Shown piece after piece: positions 6,308 through 11,346 of a DNA stretch of 11,346 bases; position 1 is the first letter of the stretch, and each line of letters begins with the position of its first letter. The notes under the pieces were generated by a model. The model saw nothing but the letters and a program-made list of their open reading frames with translations. It did not search any database and was not told where the DNA came from. Origin of the DNA: Bacilli bacterium (lineage in GTDB: Bacteria; Bacillota_I; Bacilli_A; RF39; UBA660). Made by a program: the position numbers and the translations under genes. The DNA is taken from contig JAGHGS010000046.1 of the NCBI GenBank assembly GCA_017888105.1, positions 1-11,346 of the forward strand. The letters are read 5' to 3'.

Positions 6308-7420
6308 TTATTTATTTCCTTCAGCATTAATTTGTTCCATAGTCTTAATATTAATCTTATATTTTGTAAGACGACTAGCAAGACGAATATTACTTCCACC
6401 TTTACCAATTGCAAGAGGAAGCTCTTCATTGGAAACAACTGCTAAGGCCTCTTTTTTAACTGGATCAGTAATATTTACAATTGCATTCTTCGCTGGAGTT
6501 AAAGCTTTCTTAATATATTCTTCTGCCTCATCACTATATAAAACAAAATCTAATTTTTCTCCATTTAATTCTTTTAGGATACTACCCAAACGATGTCCTC
6601 TCTCTCCAATACAAGTACCAATTGCATCAATACGATCATTCGTTGATGAAACAGCCACTTTTGAACGAATTCCCGCTTCTCTTACACAAGCATGCATAAT
6701 TAAAGTTCCATCGCCTAATTCTGGTATTTCAAGTTCACAAAGACGACGAACAAAACCATAATGTTTACGAGAAAGAAGTATTAAAGGTCCTTTTGAATTT
6801 GTTTCAATCTTTGTTACATAAACTCGAATATTCGAACCCATCTTTATCGTTTCACCAGGTATAATTTCACTCTTTGGTAAAATACCTCTTGTTCTACCTA
6901 AATCAATGAAATAATTGCGATGATCTTCCATAGCAACTAAGCCAAGTAACATTTCTCCTCCTTTATCTTGGAATTCTTCTATCAAACTATTTTTTTCAGC
7001 TTCCCTGATTCTTTGGGTTAAAACTTGTTTAGCCGTGGATGCTGCAACACGACCAAAATCCTTTGGTGTAACTTCTTTTTCAATGGTTTCTCCCACTTTA
7101 ATACCTGGAACCATTTCTTCTGCTTGTTCTAAAATAATTTGCGCATCCGGATTAATTTTAGGAGGTATTTTTACAACATTTCCCTCTTCGTCTACTTCTT
7201 CTGAACCAAAATCAACATCATCAACAACAACTAAATAAGAATAAACCTTAATTTCTCCTGTTTCTCTATTAATATCTACTCTAACATTTGTTTTTGAATC
7301 AAAGTTTTTCTTATAAGCCGTAGTAAGTGCTTGTTCCATTCCCTCAAAAACAACATCTTCACTAATTCCTTTTTCTTTTACAATATTTTTAACTGCTTTA
7401 ATAAATTCTTCACTATTCAT
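6308..7420 (-). CDS. nusA: Transcription termination/antitermination protein NusA
   Basis: The 370-residue protein binds RNA polymerase and the emerging RNA, promoting pausing and intrinsic termination. The N-terminal domain (1 to about 125) begins 'MNSEEFIKAVKNIVKEKGIS'. An S1 domain follows (about 130-200, 'GLVAMEDHRNYFIDLGRTRGILPKSEI'). KH1 covers roughly 200-290, with 'RKHYGFVRRLCELEIPEL', 'REAGIRSKVAVSS' and a G-E-R-G motif in 'IGERGHRLGSILKELNGEKLD'. KH2 contains 'GKGGSNIRLASRL'. There is no extra acidic C-terminal repeat, as is normal outside Proteobacteria. The frame opens 10 codons earlier, but ATG 7418-7420 has the SD GAGG 8 bases upstream and matches the family N-terminus. The rimP stop lies inside the nusA start region (8-base overlap). 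Confidence 0.98.
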   Translation of the reverse strand: MNSEEFIKAVKNIVKEKGISEDVVFEGMEQALTTAYKKNFDSKTNVRVDINRETGEIKVYSYLVVVDDVDFGSEEVDEEGNVVKIPPKINPDAQIILEQAEEMVPGIKVGETIEKEVTPKDFGRVAASTAKQVLTQRIREAEKNSLIEEFQDKGGEMLLGLVAMEDHRNYFIDLGRTRGILPKSEIIPGETIKMGSNIRVYVTKIETNSKGPLILLSRKHYGFVRRLCELEIPELGDGTLIMHACVREAGIRSKVAVSSTNDRIDAIGTCIGERGHRLGSILKELNGEKLDFVLYSDEAEEYIKKALTPAKNAIVNITDPVKKEALAVVSNEELPLAIGKGGSNIRLASRLTKYKINIKTMEQINAEGNK

Positions 7421-7679
7421 TATAATCGCCTCTTTCTTTACTTGTAACATCTAAAATGTAAGAATCATCAGTAAAATCATATTGATCGACAATTGGATTG
7501 ATAATATTAGTCGCTTCAACAACGGTATCCAAATCAATTCCTCCCACTTTATCAAGAACAACAGATAATACATTATAATTACCACTATTCTTTTCATAAG
7601 TAACACTATCGACAAGTATTTCTTTTTCTTCTAAAGCTTTTTTAATTAAACTCTCTAGTTCTTTTAAATCTTTTTTCAT
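7413..7679 (-). CDS. rimP: Ribosome maturation factor RimP, N-terminal domain only
   Basis: The 88-residue product matches the N-terminal half of RimP: 'LVDSVTYEKNSGNYNVLSVVLDKVGGIDLDTVVEATNIINPIVDQ' and 'SYILDVTSKERG', where the family reads LEVSSPGLERP. Full RimP is about 150 residues, and the C-terminal SH3-like domain that follows that motif is missing. The stop falls at 7413-7415 inside the nusA start, so no room remains for it and no decayed remnant is visible. RimP binds the 30S subunit and aids its maturation; whether this short form does so is open. ATG 7677-7679 is preferred to GTG 7683-7685 because the SD AAAGAGG lies 5 bases before it. As the first gene of the operon it sits about 58 bases downstream of the predicted transcription start. 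Confidence 0.9.
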   Translation of the reverse strand: MKKDLKELESLIKKALEEKEILVDSVTYEKNSGNYNVLSVVLDKVGGIDLDTVVEATNIINPIVDQYDFTDDSYILDVTSKERGDYNE

Positions 7680-7699
7680 ACACACCTCTTTAAAATAAT

Positions 7700-7728
7700 A
7701 ATAAAAGTGGGAATAATTATGCCCACTT
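7700..7728 (-). promoter_or_regulatory. Terminator-like hairpin in the rimP-nusA leader
   Basis: Minus-strand AAGTGGG (7728-7722) pairs with CCCACTT (7711-7705): 7 bp around a 10-base loop, running into a T-rich tail (TTTTATTATTATTTT). The predicted start of transcription lies only 8-10 bases upstream, so the hairpin is near the very 5' end of the operon mRNA. It could be an attenuator, an mRNA-stabilising 5' hairpin, or the terminator of the upstream phosphoesterase gene. The hairpin itself is clear. Confidence 0.65.
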
Positions 7729-7743
7729 AAATCTGTCTATCTA

Positions 7744-7771
7744 ATTATAACACAAAATATCAATTTGTCAA
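7744..7771 (-). promoter_or_regulatory. Consensus promoter of the rimP-nusA-infB operon
   Basis: On the minus strand a perfect TTGACA (plus 7766-7771) is followed after 16 bases by TATAAT (7744-7749), preceded by TG at the extended -10 position (TGTTATAAT). The predicted start is near 7737. The -35 begins 2 bases after the phosphoesterase stop codon (7774-7776), so the core operon has its own strong SigA-type promoter. Confidence 0.88.
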
Positions 7772-7773
7772 AA

Positions 7774-8511
7774 TTATTTTCTTCTTACTCTCGTATGATA
7801 TACAATATTAGAAGTTGGAATAAATTTTTTATCGAATATTAAAGGAATAAAGTGCATATCTTCAATTGTATTATCCTCAAAGTGAAGACATATGTGCCAT
7901 GCTCCATGGCATATTCTATCTCGGGTAAGAGAAGGAACGATACATCTTTTTGCACTTAAATCAAGATAGCTACAATGACTATGACCCAAAAAAGTAAAAT
8001 CAGGGATACTATTTGCATTTCTATTAAAAGTTTTTATTTGATCTTCAAAATGAGATTTATCTACTTCTTTATAAGGATGTCTTAAAAGAAAATGAGCAAT
8101 ATTGTTATTTTCTTGGATAATATTTAGCGTAGTATTTTGATAACCCATTAAAGTAAAATCTTCTCTTTCACTTGTAAAATAAGCTAAAAGATCCTTTCCT
8201 AATTTTAAGTGATATTCATCATGATTTCCACCAATAACAAAGTGTTTTATTTTAAGGTCTGATGGTATTTTTTGGGTTAAAGTTTCTATAAGCTGGGATG
8301 CTTTTTTTAATTTGTCATAGTCATATGTTCTTGAAATTTCAGTAAAATCAAAAAAGTCGCCTAAATGAAATACTTGATTAATTTGGTTTTTGGTACAATA
8401 AGCTAATATCGCATCAAATATTTCTAACCCTTTCCATAATATAGAATCAGAAAGATGAAAATCTGATACAAATAAAAGATTTAAAACTTTCTTATCTTTA
8501 TCTAAGAAAAA
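7774..8511 (-). CDS. Metallophosphoesterase domain, no canonical start, -1 frame to the coiled-coil gene
   Basis: An open frame of 245 codons runs from the stop at 8512-8514 to TAA at 7774. It encodes a complete calcineurin-like metallophosphoesterase. 'LLFVSDFHLSD' gives the D-x-H (Asp17, His19), 'HLGDFFDF' the second Asp (52), 'VIGGNHDEY' the GNHD motif (95-98), and 'FTFLGHSH' the final G-H-S-H (176-179). The first Met is residue 122, after three of these motifs, so it is not a sensible start. Before the D-x-H motif there is no ATG, GTG or TTG and no SD. The frame overlaps the 3' end of the coiled-coil gene by 10 bases, offset by -1 at a run of five T. The likely explanations are a programmed or accidental -1 frameshift producing a coiled-coil/phosphoesterase fusion, or a one-base error in the T run. 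The substrate cannot be told from sequence; phosphodiester or nucleic-acid hydrolysis is typical of the superfamily. Confidence 0.85.
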   Translation of the reverse strand, partial: FFLDKDKKVLNLLFVSDFHLSDSILWKGLEIFDAILAYCTKNQINQVFHLGDFFDFTEISRTYDYDKLKKASQLIETLTQKIPSDLKIKHFVIGGNHDEYHLKLGKDLLAYFTSEREDFTLMGYQNTTLNIIQENNNIAHFLLRHPYKEVDKSHFEDQIKTFNRNANSIPDFTFLGHSHCSYLDLSAKRCIVPSLTRDRICHGAWHICLHFEDNTIEDMHFIPLIFDKKFIPTSNIVYHTRVRRK

Positions 8512-9626
8512 TCATAGGTAGCATTATGGCTTACCATAGGCTGGGTTATAAAATATTTAGGACCATCTGGATACATCGAAGTTGCTATACTAAAATTCTG
8601 ACCTAAAGTTTTTATTACCTCATATACTTCTTTTGAATTTGATAAATAGGAAGAAGCAGCAAGTATTTGACATAATTCTACTAAACTATATTTGCCCTCA
8701 TATAAACTCTTTAAAACGATTTCTTCAATCTTTTCATTTCTTTTTTCAACATATAGTTGAAATTTTAAAACTTGAACTTTAGAACTCATATTTTCTAGTT
8801 CTGTGCGTAAATCTTGATTCTTTTGTTCACTTTCTTCTAAAGAGGCACTTACTTTCGTTAGTTCACTTTGAGCTTCTGCTAAAGATCTCTCTAAAACCCT
8901 CTTTTGATGTTCCAAGTTTATTTTCATGTCCATAAGCATTTCCAGTTTTTCATCTAACTCAAGAATTTTTTCTTCATTCGTACGAATTAAAGTAGTATTA
9001 TCATCTTTTTCTTCTTTATACTGCTCCAACAATTGTTTTAATTCTTGACATAACTCTTCTAGTTTTTGATATTGAGCTTCTAATTTCTTCTTTTCTTTTC
9101 TTAAACTTTCAAGTTTTTTCTTTTGCTCTTCAATTTTTTTATCTTTACTAGCAATCACTTTTTCTTGATCGTTTATTTGCTTCGTTTGTTCTTCCAAACT
9201 ATTTTTTTCTTCCCTAACTTGTACAGGTTCTACTTTACTTAAAATATCAGCAAAATGTTCATGAATATAATCATGCATCTCTTTTAATATTTCTCCAATA
9301 ACTTGCTTATCCTCAATACTAGAATGTTCTAGTTTTTCTTCTAAAAGAAGCACTCTTTCTAAATCACATTTAGGAATATCCATTTTTTCTTTTAGAAAAA
9401 CTTGAATAAATATACCAACTAACTCTAAATACTTTAAAAACAATTTAAAAGAACCTTTTTGATTTAATAAAAATTCTTCACAATTACTAATAAAATAATT
9501 ATATAAATCTAAATCAGAACATTTTTTAAAATTAATAAACTCCTTAAAATCAGCATAATATAAATTTCCAAGTGCATGTTTTGCTAAATATTGTAATATT
9601 CTCTTTTTATCTACAGCTGTAATCAT
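8502..9626 (-). CDS. Long coiled-coil protein, N-terminal part of the split phosphoesterase
   Basis: The 374-residue product has three parts. Residues 1-130 form a compact helical head with several aromatics ('LYNYFISNCEEFLLNQKG'). Residues about 140-290 form a long, Lys/Glu-rich coiled coil with heptad-like Leu spacing ('KKLESLRKEKKKLEAQYQKL'). Residues 295-374 are a small C-terminal domain ('KIEEIVLKSLYEGKYSLVELC', then 'GPKYFITQPMV') ending at TAG. No membrane segment or ATP-binding motif is visible, so it is not an SMC/Rad50 ATPase. The start ATG 9624-9626 follows AGGGGGG, a G-rich SD, and is 16 or so bases from the predicted transcription start. At the end the codons GAT-TTT-TCT-TAG enter the phosphoesterase frame if the ribosome slips back one base. 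The function is unknown to me. Confidence 0.85.
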   Translation of the reverse strand: MITAVDKKRILQYLAKHALGNLYYADFKEFINFKKCSDLDLYNYFISNCEEFLLNQKGSFKLFLKYLELVGIFIQVFLKEKMDIPKCDLERVLLLEEKLEHSSIEDKQVIGEILKEMHDYIHEHFADILSKVEPVQVREEKNSLEEQTKQINDQEKVIASKDKKIEEQKKKLESLRKEKKKLEAQYQKLEELCQELKQLLEQYKEEKDDNTTLIRTNEEKILELDEKLEMLMDMKINLEHQKRVLERSLAEAQSELTKVSASLEESEQKNQDLRTELENMSSKVQVLKFQLYVEKRNEKIEEIVLKSLYEGKYSLVELCQILAASSYLSNSKEVYEVIKTLGQNFSIATSMYPDGPKYFITQPMVSHNATYDFS

Positions 9627-9648
9627 GAAACCCCCCTAACTACTGCGA

Positions 9649-9677
9649 ATTATATCACAGTTCTATTTATTTATCAA
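9649..9677 (-). promoter_or_regulatory. Promoter of the coiled-coil/phosphoesterase unit
   Basis: Minus-strand TTGATA (plus 9672-9677), a 17-base spacer and a perfect TATAAT (9649-9654) with TGA just before it (extended -10). The -35 lies inside the last codons of the Ppx-like gene. The predicted start near 9642 gives a leader of only about 16 bases, holding the AGGGGGG SD. Confidence 0.8.
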
Positions 9678-10545
9678 ATGTTTCTATAATTGCATAAGTC
9701 ATAGAAAGATCCGTTGGGACAATTACTTTTGCTTGAACTTCTTCGGCAACAACAAGAACAAAAGCACACATAGCTCGTGTTGCGTCCCACCAAGCAGGAT
9801 CACTAGAATTTCCTCTTATGGCATCTAATGATATTTCTTCAAAATATCTTTTAGTATCTTTTCTTCGTGTATCAATATCCATCATAATTGGCGCATGATT
9901 ATCTTTATAAACAGTATTATCTTCATAAGTAATACCAGATTCTCTAGCAAACTTTTCATGTCCACCACCGACTAAAATAAGAGTATCCACTTTCGTTTTA
10001 GGTAATTTTAATCGCTCTTTAATAAAATCCATCACTTCTTCTAGTGAAGTAGTAGCATAATCTTGTGCTAAATCAGGAAATACATTTAAAACATCCACTA
10101 CTCCAATAGAAGTATTTTCTTCTTCTATAATTGTTCCATCATAAATAGCAATCTCGGTAGAACCTCCACCACCAATCATCACACATACTCTATCAGAAAC
10201 ACATCTTGTAGCGCCTCTTACTGTCAAATGATTTTCTTCTTCCTCAACTATAATATGAAAGTCATAACCAGTATTCCTTTTAAAAGTATCAAAAAATTCT
10301 TTTCTTTCCTCATCATTCAATTTTCTAAAAATACTGGTACCACAAACATAAATATCTGTATAACGTTGCTTTACTTCTTTTACCAAATCAATTAATAGAT
10401 GAACATCGTCTTCATTTAAAACATGATTTTCTTGATAATGTTTTTTAAATAAAATTGTTTTTTCTTGTATTCTTTTAATATCGTTTCCATCATATAAATC
10501 TATCTTAGTAACTGTAGAACCAACTTCAATAACAACTTTTTCCAT
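9667..10545 (-). CDS. Divergent Ppx/GppA-family phosphatase-like protein
   Basis: The 292-residue ASKHA-fold protein resembles exopolyphosphatase/pppGpp phosphatase. It has the N-terminal phosphate loop 'VIEVGSTVTKIDLYDG', the 'VCGTSIFRKLN' segment (the ATSAIR-like block), 'GYDFHIIVEEEEN' in place of the catalytic-Glu region, 'MIGGGGSTEIAI' as the second phosphate loop and 'LILVGGGH' at 189-196. Family members hydrolyse polyphosphate or the guanosine pentaphosphate alarmone. Two usual Asp residues differ: the first loop has Glu7 in place of D in D-x-G-S, and the second has Ile125 or Gly at the place of Asp in D-I-G-G-G-S-T. A Glu at the catalytic position remains (101-104). The substrate is therefore uncertain. 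The start follows AGGAGG, whose bases overlap the stop of the preceding gene (TAGGAGG), and it lies 7 bases away, so translation is coupled. Confidence 0.82.
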   Translation of the reverse strand: MEKVVIEVGSTVTKIDLYDGNDIKRIQEKTILFKKHYQENHVLNEDDVHLLIDLVKEVKQRYTDIYVCGTSIFRKLNDEERKEFFDTFKRNTGYDFHIIVEEEENHLTVRGATRCVSDRVCVMIGGGGSTEIAIYDGTIIEEENTSIGVVDVLNVFPDLAQDYATTSLEEVMDFIKERLKLPKTKVDTLILVGGGHEKFARESGITYEDNTVYKDNHAPIMMDIDTRRKDTKRYFEEISLDAIRGNSSDPAWWDATRAMCAFVLVVAEEVQAKVIVPTDLSMTYAIIETFDK

Positions 10546-10552
10546 ACTCCTC

Positions 10553-10843
10553 CTAATCTAGTATTTTATATAATAAACTTAAATGATTACCAATAATATA
10601 AGCAAAATTATCACCAAGTTCTAATTTTAAATCTTTTAACTTTTCTTTCACTTCATCATATTCCATCTCAAATATTTCTAAATATCTTAAAATAATATCT
10701 TCTATATAAGTAAAACCATATTCTTTAAATAAATCATAGATTTTTTTAAATTGTTCTTCGTCTAATGTTAATAAATAGTCACTATCATACTCATCAAGTA
10801 TCATTTCATAATATACATCATTTACATACTTACTTAAAAACAT
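10553..10843 (-). CDS. Small acidic unknown protein
   Basis: The 96-residue product is rich in Asp, Glu, Tyr and Leu ('MFLSKYVNDVYYEMILDEYDSDYLL', 'KEYGFTYIEDIILRYLEIFEMEYDEVKEKL'). It looks like a helical, soluble, acidic protein with no Cys or His metal motif and no membrane segment. I do not recognise a family. Its ATG follows directly after the stop of the upstream gene (TAAATG, zero spacing), with an SD AAAGGGG about 11 bases before it inside that gene. Its TAG stop is part of the SD of the Ppx-like gene. The three genes are therefore tightly coupled. A role as a partner or modulator of the neighbours is inference only. Confidence 0.75.
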   Translation of the reverse strand: MFLSKYVNDVYYEMILDEYDSDYLLTLDEEQFKKIYDLFKEYGFTYIEDIILRYLEIFEMEYDEVKEKLKDLKLELGDNFAYIIGNHLSLLYKILD

Positions 10844-11346
10844 TTATCTACTACCCCTTTCTAAATCTAAATAATATGTTTTTACTAATTCTTCTAAACT
10901 AACACCATATTTTTCTTGTAATTCTTTATTACTTAAATCAAAGATTTCATGTAAATAACCATCATTTGTAATTGCTATTTCTTTTTCTTCTAAATACTTT
11001 ATTTTAGCTACCATTTCTCTATAAGGAATACCTTTTAAAATCGCTTTATTTTTCTTTTCATCAATTCCATAGTTTTGACATAATTCTTGAACTAAAGATT
11101 TATTCTTCCTAATATCAAAAATCATACCTATTGCAAGGAGTTTTTCTTCTCGCCCTTGACTGAGTGTTCCTTGTTTCTTAGATGTTTTTTGAGTATGAAT
11201 CCAACTTCCTAAATTTAAACCTTGCTCATCGTATTCATATCCATTAGTAGTTTTAAAATTACGAGGAACATTTAAATTGTCATAATGTTCATAGTATTTT
11301 TGAGCTAGATCATACATTTCTTGCCACTGTATATCCAAAGTATTAA
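10844..11346 (-). CDS. Helicase-associated-domain protein, 3' part, cut by the window edge
   Basis: The frame is open to the window edge. A TTG at 11336-11338 is the only nearby start and has no visible SD, so the gene probably continues outside. The visible residues begin 'DIQWQEMYDLAQKYYEHYDNLNVPRNF', then 'NLGSWIHTQ' and 'GTLSQGREEKLLAIGMIFD'. This is one complete unit of the helicase-associated (HA) domain (W-x-x-M...VP...LG-W...L...IGM), a repeat often found in several copies at the C-terminus of DEAD/DEAH-type helicases or alone in Bacillota. The last 85 residues ('SLVQELCQNYGI', 'GYLHEIFDLSNKELQEKYGVSLEELVKTYY') are helical and unassigned. HA repeats are thought to bind nucleic acid. 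Its stop abuts the next gene's ATG. Confidence 0.75.
   Translation of the reverse strand, partial: NTLDIQWQEMYDLAQKYYEHYDNLNVPRNFKTTNGYEYDEQGLNLGSWIHTQKTSKKQGTLSQGREEKLLAIGMIFDIRKNKSLVQELCQNYGIDEKKNKAILKGIPYREMVAKIKYLEEKEIAITNDGYLHEIFDLSNKELQEKYGVSLEELVKTYYLDLERGSR

Noticed and set aside
6235..6438. 67-residue minus-strand frame across the nusA end and ylxR start
   Set aside because: It overlaps two well-supported genes in another frame and has no recognisable features.
6429..7238. Plus-strand frames opposite nusA
   Set aside because: They are Ser/Thr/Ile-rich antisense frames lying over conserved NusA coding sequence with no SD.
7774..8148. A 124-residue protein starting at the ATG of 8148, taken as a separate small gene
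   Set aside because: The same frame continues upstream without a stop and carries the first three metal-binding motifs of the phosphoesterase, so this Met is internal.

Overview
The window is very AT-rich, with SD-led genes packed onto one strand. Standard-code usage is visible: TGG encodes Trp (for example in the membrane EIIB-like protein), and TGA is a stop in rbfA. Gene content and style fit a low-GC Bacillota or Mollicutes-related bacterium that uses UGA as stop, such as an uncultured gut Bacilli lineage. The lineage is an inference from style; no 16S or other marker is present.

Layout, left to right: (a) 1-675, a minus-strand lipoprotein gene with a clear intrinsic terminator. (b) 728-1092, a plus-strand transcription unit with a promoter, a membrane-anchored EIIB-like protein lacking the phosphorylatable Cys, and a terminator. 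(c) 1180-1739, a plus-strand MazF/PemK-like gene with a TTG start, preceded by an overlapping 18-codon ORF. (d) 1777-7771, all minus strand: the conserved translation/transcription operon rimP-nusA-ylxR(rnpM)-orf137-infB-rbfA-orf139-truB followed by tRNA-Gln(CUG) and a terminator. It starts from a near-consensus promoter with a terminator-like hairpin at the very start of the leader. (e) 7774-9677, a coiled-coil protein and a complete metallophosphoesterase domain in the -1 frame, under their own strong promoter. The phosphoesterase frame has no ATG, GTG or TTG before its metal-binding motifs, so the two look like one protein split by a frame change. (f) 9667-11346, a divergent Ppx/GppA-like protein, a 96-residue unknown and the C-terminal part of a helicase-associated-domain protein, tightly coupled.

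The core operon couples transcription elongation/termination (NusA), RNase P modulation (YlxR/RnpM), 30S maturation (RimP, RbfA), initiation (IF2) and tRNA modification (TruB). Compared with the Bacillus subtilis order, the ylxQ slot holds an unrelated-looking 137-residue protein, ylxP is absent, a 139-residue unknown lies between rbfA and truB, RimP is a single-domain version, and tRNA-Gln follows truB where ribF/rpsO would be expected.

The most notable points are the split coiled-coil/phosphoesterase, the leader hairpin before rimP-nusA, the short RimP, the two unknown operon members, and the coupled 18-codon ORF/MazF arrangement. I found no CRISPR array, insertion sequence, attachment site or replication origin. 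Once the phosphoesterase frame is extended, no gene-free stretch exceeds 300 bases.
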